Part shown: piece by piece, positions 34,578 through 42,839 of the stretch
Layout: each line of letters opens with the position of its first letter
Position numbering within the stretch: the stretch's first letter is position 1
Assembly (NCBI GenBank): GCA_964608025.1
Contig: CAZSLO010000003.1
Coordinates: forward strand, 1 to 51,100
From: CAZSLO01 sp964608025
GTDB lineage: Bacteria; Chloroflexota; Dehalococcoidia; Lucifugimonadales; CAJWER01
DNA length: 51,100 nucleotides
Direction: 5' to 3'
Notes under the pieces: model-generated
Told to the model about the DNA's origin: nothing
What the model saw: the letters and a program-made list of their open reading frames with translations, nothing else
Databases searched by the model: none
Translations under genes and position numbers: made by a program

Positions 34578-37070
34578 ATGGCCATACAGACTGAACAGAG
34601 AAAGGTTAATTTTCCAGTAAAAGGGATGACTTGCGCATCCTGTGTAGCTCACGTCAGCAAGGCCCTCGAAGATATCCCAGATATCGACTCTGTTAGCGTC
34701 AATCTAGCCACAGAGAAGGCAAGCGTTACCATCGCCCCTGATGCCGACATCAGTCTAAGTCAATTTTCGGATGCCTTGGAAGACATGGGATATGACCTGG
34801 CCATCGAGAAACTGACCATGAACATTGGCGGTATGACCACACCTTCAGAAGTCAATCAAGTAACAAATATCTTGGCCAATATCGAAGGCATAGCATCATC
34901 TAAAGTCAACATAACCACTGAACAGGCAATCGTCGATTACGTACCCACCATCTCTACAATTACTGATATCCGCGAAGCCCTAGAAGATGGTGGCTACTCC
35001 ATACTAGGCGTAGTACTAGAAGACGACGAACCGGCAACCGCACACGATCTAAAAATCTTGAAATGGAAGATGGGCTTCAGCCTCTTGGTAGCTGCCATAA
35101 TCATGGTAATGATGGTCACTCCACTCATCCAAAACGCTTTGCCATTTAAGCAAGACTGGTTTTTCCTGATACTCGCAACCCCGGTCCAGCTGTGGGCCGC
35201 CAAACAATTCTATGCCAGCACCTGGGCTGCCCTAAAACACCGTACCAGTAACATGAATACCCTGATCTCTGTCGGCACCTCGGTTGCGTATCTATACAGT
35301 ATTTTCGTCATCTTCTTCCGTAACACAGCGGTCTTCAATAATTATAACGCCGATACATATTTCGATACTTCGACCGCAATTGTTGGATTAGTGCTCCTCG
35401 GAAGATATCTCGAGGCAAGAGCCAAGGGAAAGGCTTCTAATTCCATACGATCTCTTATGAATCTTCAACCTCAGACAGCACGAGTTTCACGTGACGGTTT
35501 CGAATCCAACATACCAATCGACGATGTGAGCATCGATGATCTCATCATAGTACATCCTGGTGAAAAGATTGCGGCCGATGGTAAGGTGGTAGACGGTTCT
35601 TCCTGGGTGGACGAATCTATGCTTACCGGAGAGAGTCTACCTATAGAAAAAACCATTGGGGGACAGGTATTTCAGGCAACTCTGAACGGCTCAGGAGGCC
35701 TAGTTATTCGTACAACCAAGGTAGGCAAGGACACTATGCTTGGCCAGATTGTCCGGATGATCGAAGAGACCCAGGAATCAAAAGCTCCCGTACAAAGGTT
35801 AGCTGACATCATAGCTAGCTATTTCGTACCTATCGTAATCTCGATAGCAACACTAGTATTCTTTTTCTGGATTATACTCGGACCATCCCCATCACATGTC
35901 TATTCCATGCTAACAACCGTGGCCGTGTTGATTATAGCCTGCCCATGTGCCCTTGGCCTCGCAACACCTACGGCTATCATGGTTGGGACAGGAAAGGGTG
36001 CAGAATACGGCGTCCTAATCCGCAATTCAGAGTCCCTTGAAATAGCCCACAAGGTACAGGTGATGATTCTTGACAAAACTGGCACTATCACCTTGGGTAG
36101 GCCAACTGTTACGGACATACTTACCGATGGTATAGACGAAGAGGAGTTCGTCAGGATCGTTGCGTCACTAGAGCACTTCTCAGAGCATCCTGTAGGCAAA
36201 GCTATCGTACGTGAAGCTGGGAATCGGGCCATTTCTATATCTAACATATCCGGATTCAAAGCTTTACCTGGTTACGGCATAAAGGGCAATATCGACAGTA
36301 CGAGTGTGATAATAGGAAGTAAGTCCCTGATGCAACAGCGTCAAATCGCTTTAAACCACCTTGAAGACTTTGCAGATGAACTATCTCTACAAGGCAAAAC
36401 TATCGCCTTTGTAGCAATAGATGAGGTTATTAAGGGGATAATGGGTGTTGCCGATACCCTCACGCCAGGGGTAGTGGAAACCGTAGAATCCCTAAAGACC
36501 AATGGGGTGGAAGTAGTTATGCTTACAGGTGACAACAAAACCACCGCACGAGCCCTCGCGCGTGAAGCTGGCATAGATAGTTTCATTGCAGATTTACTGC
36601 CTGAAGGCAAAGCTGATCAAGTAAAGAAAATACAAAATAGTGGAAAGATAGTAGCCATGGTTGGCGACGGAATCAATGATTCCCCTGCTCTTACCCAGGC
36701 GAATCTAGGCATCGCCATGGGAACTGGCACCGACATCGCGATGGAATCTGCCGACGTGGTCTTGGTAGGAGGCAATATCCGTGGTGCCGCATCAGTATTG
36801 TCACTTAGCCGTGCCACGATGAACAAGATACGCCAAAATTTGTTCTGGGCATTTGCATATAACATAATCCTGATACCCATCGCAGCCGGTTTACTATATC
36901 CTGTCTTCAAATCCGGCGGCGTACCTGATGCTTTAAGCCTGATATTCGGTGAATTCGGATTTCTGAACCCTGTCCTAGCGGCCGGAGCGATGGCTTTAAG
37001 TTCCGTGACCGTAGTCCTGAATTCACTTAGCTTGCGAAATTTTGAACCTAGTAAGAAAAGCGGGTATTGA
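34578..37070 (+). CDS. copA: Copper-exporting P1B-type ATPase
   Basis: The protein of 830 residues has an N-terminal metal-binding domain with GMTCASC (Cys19, Cys22), a second domain-like unit whose CxxC is lost (GMTTPSE, 86-91), eight predicted membrane helices, the TGES actuator loop, the ion-pathway motif CPC (455-457), phosphorylated Asp499 in DKTGTIT, the HP motif in EHFSEHPVGKA, and GDGINDSPAL. CPC indicates Cu(I) export. I start at ATG 34578, in front of the metal-binding domain; an earlier TTG at 34521 would overlap the helicase gene by 26 bases. A YHS-domain gene follows directly. Confidence 0.94.
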   Translation: MAIQTEQRKVNFPVKGMTCASCVAHVSKALEDIPDIDSVSVNLATEKASVTIAPDADISLSQFSDALEDMGYDLAIEKLTMNIGGMTTPSEVNQVTNILANIEGIASSKVNITTEQAIVDYVPTISTITDIREALEDGGYSILGVVLEDDEPATAHDLKILKWKMGFSLLVAAIIMVMMVTPLIQNALPFKQDWFFLILATPVQLWAAKQFYASTWAALKHRTSNMNTLISVGTSVAYLYSIFVIFFRNTAVFNNYNADTYFDTSTAIVGLVLLGRYLEARAKGKASNSIRSLMNLQPQTARVSRDGFESNIPIDDVSIDDLIIVHPGEKIAADGKVVDGSSWVDESMLTGESLPIEKTIGGQVFQATLNGSGGLVIRTTKVGKDTMLGQIVRMIEETQESKAPVQRLADIIASYFVPIVISIATLVFFFWIILGPSPSHVYSMLTTVAVLIIACPCALGLATPTAIMVGTGKGAEYGVLIRNSESLEIAHKVQVMILDKTGTITLGRPTVTDILTDGIDEEEFVRIVASLEHFSEHPVGKAIVREAGNRAISISNISGFKALPGYGIKGNIDSTSVIIGSKSLMQQRQIALNHLEDFADELSLQGKTIAFVAIDEVIKGIMGVADTLTPGVVETVESLKTNGVEVVMLTGDNKTTARALAREAGIDSFIADLLPEGKADQVKKIQNSGKIVAMVGDGINDSPALTQANLGIAMGTGTDIAMESADVVLVGGNIRGAASVLSLSRATMNKIRQNLFWAFAYNIILIPIAAGLLYPVFKSGGVPDALSLIFGEFGFLNPVLAAGAMALSSVTVVLNSLSLRNFEPSKKSGY

Positions 37071-37071
37071 T

Positions 37072-37272
37072 GTGAGGATTCCTATTTTCAATAAGCGTGG
37101 TCCAACCGAAACTGATCCGGTTTGCGACATGGAAGTCGAGATTACAAAACCACCCGGTGGCGAATGGAAACATTCAGGAACGACTTATTATTTTTGTGGT
37201 ATAGGCTGTAATCGTGCATTTCAAAAAGACCCTGTAGCTTACCTGTCAGGGGATAAAAAGATTCAAATGTAA
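37072..37272 (+). CDS. YHS domain protein, possible metal-binding companion of copA
   Basis: The protein of about 66 residues has the YHS pattern: TDPVCDMEVE, then TYYFCGIGCNRAFQKDPVAYL. The Cys residues (PVCDM, YFC, IGC) probably bind metal; such domains occur fused to or beside copper ATPases. The start is uncertain: GTG 37072 begins 1 base after the copA stop, while a TTG at 37042 in the same frame would overlap copA by 29 bases. The context argues for translational coupling and a role in metal handling. Confidence 0.8.
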   Translation: MRIPIFNKRGPTETDPVCDMEVEITKPPGGEWKHSGTTYYFCGIGCNRAFQKDPVAYLSGDKKIQM

Positions 37273-37301
37273 ACAAGAACTAATCTGGTTGCGACTTAGA
37301 G

Positions 37302-37331
37302 TTGACCCGTATGTCATCAGTTTCAGATAAT
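37302..37331 (+). promoter_or_regulatory. Promoter of tRNA-Leu (and perhaps the sulfatase gene)
   Basis: TTGACC (37302-37307), an 18-base spacer and GATAAT (37326-37331) place the start of transcription near 37338, 17 bases before the tRNA. The boxes are identical to those before the ATP synthase operon. Confidence 0.6.
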
Positions 37332-37354
37332 AGTCTTTTGCACCACGATTAAGG

Positions 37355-37442
37355 GCCGAAGTGGCGGAACGGTAGACGCGGCGGTCTCAAAAACCGTTGG
37401 GGGTTATTCCCCGTGCCGGTTCGAATCCGGCCTTCGGCACCA
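37355..37442 (+). tRNA. tRNA-Leu (anticodon CAA)
   Basis: The 88-base gene has a class II tRNA shape with a long variable arm. The acceptor stem is GCCGAAG (37355-37361) with CTTCGGC (37432-37438), the anticodon loop is CTCAAAA with anticodon CAA at 37388-37390, the variable arm is around TTGGGGGTTATTCCCCGT, the T arm holds GGTTCGAATCC, and CCA is encoded at 37440-37442. The sulfatase gene begins only 26 bases downstream. Confidence 0.96.
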
Positions 37443-37468
37443 GCCTTTAACCACAAGGAGTAGATCAC

Positions 37469-39013
37469 ATGGCAAAAAGGCCGAATTTAGTGTTTATCAT
37501 GAGCGATCAGCAGCGTTACGACACGTTGAGATGCTACGGTGCGGATTACATGGATGTGCCTAATCTCAATGCGCTCTCCAATGAGAGTTTTGTCTTCCAG
37601 AACGCTTATGTATCTCAACCTGTTTGCACTCCTGCTAGGGCAACGATTATGACCGGCCTTTATCCTCATACGGCTGGACCTATCGTAAACCAAATCAATT
37701 TACCGGAGAGCACGAAGGTCATCTCCGAGATGATTCCCGATGACTACTACAAGGGCTACATGGGGAAATGGCACCTTGGCAATGACATAGAACGGCAGCA
37801 CGGATTTAACGTGTGGAAATCAGCTGAAGACTCCCACGGTACCGGGTACAGCCACACTCAACTCAACAATGAGACTTCCTCCTATACGAAATATCTGATC
37901 TCGAAAGGCCACAAGCCAGATAAAAGTCCCGAATCAGGAGACACGGGTCCAGAATTCTCCTTACAGTCCCAATTGTCGGGACAGAGAGTTCCGACCTTTT
38001 CATCAAATGCCCACTATGACATGCCTGAAGAAGATCAGATGGCATCATATCTGGCCCAAGAAGCATGTGAATTCATCGATGAGCATAAAGATCGACCTTT
38101 TGTTCTCTACGTGAGTACATTCGAACCTCACTCACCCTACCATGGTCCGTTTATGGACAAGTACGATCCAGAGACTATTCCGGTAGGCCCAGCATTCCTG
38201 GAGAAACCGGAAAGTGCGTCATTGTTCAACAAAGTTAGAGCTGACTACTTCATGAAATTTATGCTGGATGGTGAAGACCAAACGAAAGATCCCTATATGA
38301 TGCACTACGCGGCTTTTCGGGAGGATGTTACGACGGAAATTGGATGGAGAACTCTCAGAGCCCACTATATGGCGAACATCACCCTCGTTGACCGGATGGT
38401 GGGAAGGATTAATCAAGCAATCAAGGATGCCGGTATAGAAGATGACACCATCATAGTCTTCACTAGCGAGCACGGTGACATGATGGGCGACCACGGAATG
38501 CTGGAAAAGCGTTCCATGTTTGAGGAAGCCTCCCGTGTCCCATTACTGATGAAGGTTCCGTGGCTGTCCAAAACCCAAAAAATGATCGAAGGAAGCGTAA
38601 GCCACATTGACCTCGTTCCTACCCTTCTGGACTTGATCGGCGAGAAGGTACCTTTCCACCTCCAGGGAAAGAGCTTACAGCCGGTTCTCCAGGGAGATGC
38701 CGACCTATCTCAAAACGACGTGTTCATTTCTTGGAATGGTTACGATAATAACGTGCCTGATAGATTCCTAGGTGACCCCAAGGTCAATAGGATGCTGAGA
38801 CTTCCTTGGCGTACGGTGGTCACACCTGACCGCTGGAAGTTGGCCCTGTGCGCAGGTGATCAGTGTGAACTCTATGATCTCAATAATGATCCGTATGAAA
38901 GAAACAACCTGTTTAATGATCCCGACCAACAGGATCGAATAAGGGACATGGCAGCCAGGATTCGAGTCTGGCAAGTGCAGACAGGAGACACGGTGCCTCT
39001 ACCAACAACCTGA
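37469..39013 (+). CDS. Sulfatase, Cys-type (formylglycine signature present)
   Basis: The 514-residue protein has the type I sulfatase signature: Cys53 in VCTPARATIMTGLYPH, which a formylglycine-generating enzyme would convert, plus metal ligand Asp13 (IMSDQQRYDTLRCYG), KWHLG with the catalytic Lys and His, and the second metal site SEHGDMMGDHGM. The C-terminal part carries the usual substrate-side subdomain. No signal peptide is evident, so it may act in the cytoplasm on an imported sulfate ester or choline-sulfate-like substrate. A good AAGGAG site precedes the ATG. It may be transcribed with the upstream tRNA-Leu. No maturation enzyme gene is in the window. Confidence 0.93.
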   Translation: MAKRPNLVFIMSDQQRYDTLRCYGADYMDVPNLNALSNESFVFQNAYVSQPVCTPARATIMTGLYPHTAGPIVNQINLPESTKVISEMIPDDYYKGYMGKWHLGNDIERQHGFNVWKSAEDSHGTGYSHTQLNNETSSYTKYLISKGHKPDKSPESGDTGPEFSLQSQLSGQRVPTFSSNAHYDMPEEDQMASYLAQEACEFIDEHKDRPFVLYVSTFEPHSPYHGPFMDKYDPETIPVGPAFLEKPESASLFNKVRADYFMKFMLDGEDQTKDPYMMHYAAFREDVTTEIGWRTLRAHYMANITLVDRMVGRINQAIKDAGIEDDTIIVFTSEHGDMMGDHGMLEKRSMFEEASRVPLLMKVPWLSKTQKMIEGSVSHIDLVPTLLDLIGEKVPFHLQGKSLQPVLQGDADLSQNDVFISWNGYDNNVPDRFLGDPKVNRMLRLPWRTVVTPDRWKLALCAGDQCELYDLNNDPYERNNLFNDPDQQDRIRDMAARIRVWQVQTGDTVPLPTT

Positions 39014-39055
39014 TAATAAATCACATCAATAACATCGACTAGAGAAATGCATAAC

Positions 39056-39092
39056 GGCGGTACAAACGGATATTGTATTTTTAGTATCCGCC
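39056..39092 (+). terminator. Possible hairpin after the sulfatase gene
   Basis: GGCGGTAC (39056-39063) can pair, with a small bulge, to GTATCCGCC (39084-39092); inside it CGGATA/TATCCG offers an alternative fold, and GCGGATA at 39134-39140 a third. The stretch lies 43 bases after the sulfatase stop. There is no T-run, so its role as terminator is uncertain. Confidence 0.35.
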
Positions 39093-39183
39093 ACTGGCAT
39101 ATTTCATATCTAAATCAGGTGGGTTCTACTGTAGCGGATAATAGGGACTTTCCTTGTTTTCGTAGATTCTGATAAATCTTTTC

Positions 39184-39765
39184 TTAGGTTTCATTTGCAA
39201 ACGGATTTAAACCATACTGGAAAAAACTTTTAATCAGTACAGCAGTTGCACCAATCAAGATAATATATGTATTTGGTAAATCTTTATATATCAGCCATCC
39301 TCCTACTGCCGTTACAAAAAAGAATACGATCCCTGTATATGGCGCATTTCTATAAAATCTTATAAATAATATAGCGAATAATGCCGCTATCAAACTGGCT
39401 ACCGGAATGAGAGCCAAGGTTGTACCCATTGCCACAGCCATTCCGGTTCCTCCCTTGAACCTCCAGAATATTGGGAAGAAGTGTCCAAAGAGAACAAAAA
39501 AGACAGGGATCAATGCACTATAGGTCGGTAGATCTAGCCAATAGGTAGGTATGCATACAATACTACCTTTGATAACGTCCAAAATAAGGACAGTAATACC
39601 GTGTTTACGGCCTATCTCACGCGTTATATTTGCTGTTCCAGGATTACCAGTACCAAGATCTCGAATATTCTTTCCTGAGCGTCGACTTACAAGATCACCC
39701 GCTGGAATTGAACCAATAAGATAAGAAGCAGCTGCCCATACAAAATAAATCGAAAGATCATTCAT
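39184..39765 (-). CDS. plsY: Glycerol-3-phosphate acyltransferase PlsY
   Basis: The 193-residue membrane protein has the PlsY motifs: GSIPAGDL near residue 18, DLGTGNPGTANITREIG (a variant of GSGNxGxTN) and RFKGGTGMAVAMG. It has about five hydrophobic helices. It transfers the acyl group from acyl-phosphate to glycerol 3-phosphate, starting membrane lipid synthesis. No plsX is adjacent. The gene lies in an AT-rich patch. Its start is only 15 bases from the start of a divergent unknown gene. Confidence 0.92.
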   Translation of the reverse strand: MNDLSIYFVWAAASYLIGSIPAGDLVSRRSGKNIRDLGTGNPGTANITREIGRKHGITVLILDVIKGSIVCIPTYWLDLPTYSALIPVFFVLFGHFFPIFWRFKGGTGMAVAMGTTLALIPVASLIAALFAILFIRFYRNAPYTGIVFFFVTAVGGWLIYKDLPNTYIILIGATAVLIKSFFQYGLNPFANET

Positions 39766-39780
39766 CCTTGGATTCTACTC

Positions 39781-40179
39781 TTGTTTTCATTTTTATCCAA
39801 AAAAGGATTTGATGTTACGAATCACGAAAATGACAAATCAATATTACCCGCCATATCTAAAGAAGGAATAAATTTCTCCCTGATCTACATCGGGGATCCT
39901 TCAACAAAATTAGAACTTCGCTCTCATGCATACAAAATACATAAAATTTTCTCAGATCCGAACACTGGTATAGCCATGCTATACAATGGGGTTTTCCTGT
40001 TCATCTCTGTTAAACATTTCTCACGTATGTCTAAGGTAATTATTAACAGCGCCAGAAACAATTCTTCTGAGATATCGACCATCTTCTCCGAAATATTAGA
40101 GGATATAAAGCGAGAATATTCCAGCGGACGAAATACATTCGGTATAAAGGAGTTTTTGAAGAATATTGCAGCGAACTGA
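39781..40179 (+). CDS. Hypothetical protein in AT-rich patch
   Basis: This 132-codon frame starts at TTG and has no in-frame ATG until about residue 66, so the true start is uncertain. The sequence is mixed helical and strand-like (INFSLIYIGDPSTKLELRS, then FLFISVKHFSRM and a charged helical end). I recognise no family. No signal peptide or long membrane helix is clear. Codon use is strongly AT-rich, like plsY next to it and unlike the rest of the window. Confidence 0.5.
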   Translation: MFSFLSKKGFDVTNHENDKSILPAISKEGINFSLIYIGDPSTKLELRSHAYKIHKIFSDPNTGIAMLYNGVFLFISVKHFSRMSKVIINSARNNSSEISTIFSEILEDIKREYSSGRNTFGIKEFLKNIAAN

Positions 40180-40298
40180 TATTGATTTTCTGGATACTAC
40201 AAAAACTTAATCCCCGTTTGTTGAAGTCCCTTGAAGAATGTCCACAAATATGTACCTACTGAAGTGATTGCAAAAAGCATACTCAAAGGAGAGATCAA

Positions 40299-41621
40299 TT
40301 GCTTGAATCCAATAATCCGGGGACATTAGCAATACACGGCGGGGATCCGTTGCGGACTAGGCCATTTGGACCACGCTGGTATTTTGGAGAAGAAGAAAAA
40401 CGTCACCTGGCCGAGGTGATTGACGACGCATCGGAACCTGCTGATACCGATGATTCCCAGCGATGGCGCTCCCGGTTCAAGGTAAATGCATTCTGCGAGA
40501 CATTTGCCAAGAGACATGGTGCCTACTACGCGGTACCCACGAATTCTGCTACTTCAGCAATACACACTGCGATTGCTGCTATCAATCCTGAGCCGGGCGA
40601 TGAGGTAATAACCACTCCCGTGACGGACACTGGCGGGATACTGGGCATCATGCTCCAGAACTGTATCCCCGTTTTTGCCGACTCGGACCCGGACACTTTC
40701 AATATAGATCCTGTAGATATCGAGCGGTGTGTAACTGAACGTACCCGTGCGATTATTGCCACTCACCTGCATGGGAACCCGTGTGATATGGAAGCGATCA
40801 TGGATATCGGGCGACGTCATGATATCCCTGTTATCGCGGACTGTGCCCAGTCCCACCTGGCAAGTTACCAGGGTAAGTTGGCTGGAACAATTGGTGATAT
40901 TGGCATCTGGTCATTTGGTGGTAAGACCCTCACGACAGGCTCTGGAGGGATCCTTATGACAAACAACGAAGAATTTGCACAACGTGCATCTGCATTTGTA
41001 CGTAGAGGCAGTGATGACGGTATAGCTTTTCGCAGTTCACTGGCTCCTGAGCCAGAACCAGGCCAGACTCGTGGATATGCTGCATTGCTTGGCACGAGCT
41101 ACGCGATGACAGATCTGACCGCCGCGCTTGGTTTGGCCCAGTACTCCCGGTGGGATGAAGCCACGGAGGTTCGGAAACGGACTGCCAAGATTCTCAACGA
41201 GGTCGTACCAGGACTCCCCGGGTTTAAGGTGCAGAAGGTCCGTCCCGGGGATGTTAACAGTTACTATATGTATGCTTACAAGATAGATCCCGGGATCGCG
41301 GGAGTGTCTTCAGAAGACTTTGCCGAGGCAGTAAACTCGGAGGGTATCCCAGACTGTCATGGACCTTATGTCAGCGGCAGGGCGCTTCACACCTATACCC
41401 TGTTTACGGAAGAAGACACGTATGGAAGTTCCCGCTTCCCATTCGTAGATGATCATGGCAATCGGCGCATTGATTATTCTAATCTTCATCTCCCGGTGAT
41501 AGAACGTGAGTTACCCTTAACTGGTTTCATACTCTTCCGAAATTCTTACACCGAGGATGATGCTCACGATATTGCCAGTGCCATGAAGAAGGTATCCGAC
41601 TACTACAAGTCAGCGGGCTGA
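40299..41621 (+). CDS. DegT/DnrJ/EryC1/StrS family PLP-dependent aminotransferase
   Basis: The 440-residue protein has the fold of sugar aminotransferases and AHBA synthase. The PLP lysine is Lys209 in WSFGGKTLTTGSGG, the pyridine-contacting Asp is Asp181 in VIADCAQSH, and the phosphate-side motif NSATSAIHTAIAA is near 82-94. Such enzymes transfer an amino group from Glu or Gln to a keto-sugar or cyclic ketone. Start is TTG at 40299, supported by AAAGGAGAG four bases upstream. No other sugar-nucleotide genes are adjacent, so the substrate is open. The next gene is a lone DppB permease. Confidence 0.88.
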   Translation: MLESNNPGTLAIHGGDPLRTRPFGPRWYFGEEEKRHLAEVIDDASEPADTDDSQRWRSRFKVNAFCETFAKRHGAYYAVPTNSATSAIHTAIAAINPEPGDEVITTPVTDTGGILGIMLQNCIPVFADSDPDTFNIDPVDIERCVTERTRAIIATHLHGNPCDMEAIMDIGRRHDIPVIADCAQSHLASYQGKLAGTIGDIGIWSFGGKTLTTGSGGILMTNNEEFAQRASAFVRRGSDDGIAFRSSLAPEPEPGQTRGYAALLGTSYAMTDLTAALGLAQYSRWDEATEVRKRTAKILNEVVPGLPGFKVQKVRPGDVNSYYMYAYKIDPGIAGVSSEDFAEAVNSEGIPDCHGPYVSGRALHTYTLFTEEDTYGSSRFPFVDDHGNRRIDYSNLHLPVIERELPLTGFILFRNSYTEDDAHDIASAMKKVSDYYKSAG

Positions 41622-41717
41622 AAAAGTCTCGGAAGTTTGTGATGGTTTACACTGGTGATCTTGCCATTACTGACTCTAAGGCTTACATTTACGCCAAATT
41701 CTTTTAGGAACATAGGC

Positions 41718-42728
41718 ATGGTTGCTTACATAATTCGTCGCATCTTTATGTCGATGTTCACTATCTGGGCGATCTCTGTTCTAACTTTCGTCATCATCGA
41801 ATTACCGCCTGGAGACCAGGTTGACCGTTTCAACGAGATCAAATCAAGTAGACGCCAGGGGGCGCTTCCAGATCCGGAAAAGATAGAATTTCTTCGAAGT
41901 TACTTGGGATTAGATCAGCCACAATACGTCCGGTACCTCAAATGGATAGTTAACCTGGCACAGGGTGACCTGGGGCTATCATTTCAGCATCGACAAGAAG
42001 TCGACATGCCTGTAAAACAACTGATAGAAGACCGCCTGTGGCTAACAATCGCACTCACCGGATTCACTGTACTGGTCACCTGGACCTTCGCGATACCGAT
42101 TGGTATTTACTCCGCTGTCCGCCAACACTCGGTTGGCGACTATGTCTTTACGTTCCTGGGATTCACCGGCCTAGCTGTGCCCGATTTCCTTCTAGGACTG
42201 GTATTGATGTATGTAGCATTCGCATATTTCGATATGAGTGTCGGTGGACTCAATTCAGCAAATTACATAAATTCCCCCTGGGATTTAGCACGATTCCGAG
42301 ACCTGCTAAATCATCTTTGGATACCCGCCATCGTACTCGGCACATCTGGAACCGCTGGCCTGATCCGGGTTATGCGTAACAACTTGCTTGACGAGCTAGG
42401 AAAACCCTACGTGGCCACTGCCAGGGCAAAGGGATTACCATCTGTCAAAGCTATATTGAAATACCCGGTACGAGTGGCAATCAATCCACTCATCAGCACT
42501 GTAGGGTACCTGTTGCCATCCCTGGTAAGCGGAAGCATTATCGTTTCTGTAGTACTTAGCCTGCCCACACTGGGACCTCTGTTGCTCGAAGGGATCCTCG
42601 CCGAAGACGTTTACCTGTCAGGATTCATCATACTGATGGCAGGTGTGCTGACGGTAGTTGGCACACTGATCTCGGACATCTTACTTGCAGTGGTAGACCC
42701 AAGGATTAAATACGCGACCTCACACTAA
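41718..42728 (+). CDS. DppB/OppB-type ABC transporter permease, solitary, second copy
   Basis: The 336-residue protein starts MVAYIIRRIFMSMFTIWAIS and ends ILLAVVDPRIKY. Long stretches are identical to the permease at 18697-19710, such as TGFTVLVTWTFAIP and GIYSAVRQHSVGDYVFTF, and the coupling region YPVRVAINP; the periplasmic loop differs. I place the start at ATG 41718 with AGGAA seven bases before; an earlier start at 41655 would add a non-conserved 21-residue tail. No partner permease, ATPase or binding protein lies next to it. Confidence 0.9.
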   Translation: MVAYIIRRIFMSMFTIWAISVLTFVIIELPPGDQVDRFNEIKSSRRQGALPDPEKIEFLRSYLGLDQPQYVRYLKWIVNLAQGDLGLSFQHRQEVDMPVKQLIEDRLWLTIALTGFTVLVTWTFAIPIGIYSAVRQHSVGDYVFTFLGFTGLAVPDFLLGLVLMYVAFAYFDMSVGGLNSANYINSPWDLARFRDLLNHLWIPAIVLGTSGTAGLIRVMRNNLLDELGKPYVATARAKGLPSVKAILKYPVRVAINPLISTVGYLLPSLVSGSIIVSVVLSLPTLGPLLLEGILAEDVYLSGFIILMAGVLTVVGTLISDILLAVVDPRIKYATSH

Positions 42729-42839
42729 CTTCACCGTAGACTGTTGACCTTGACTAATCCATCGATGGTATCGAGGGTGGCGTCCATCCCTTGATATCTA
42801 GGTGAACTCCACCGAGAAACCTAGGACATTTGTCCAGTC

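Noticed and set aside
37443..42728. Integrated genomic island at tRNA-Leu
   Set aside because: No integrase, transposase or repeated tRNA 3' end is seen in the window; kept only as a low-level idea under findings.
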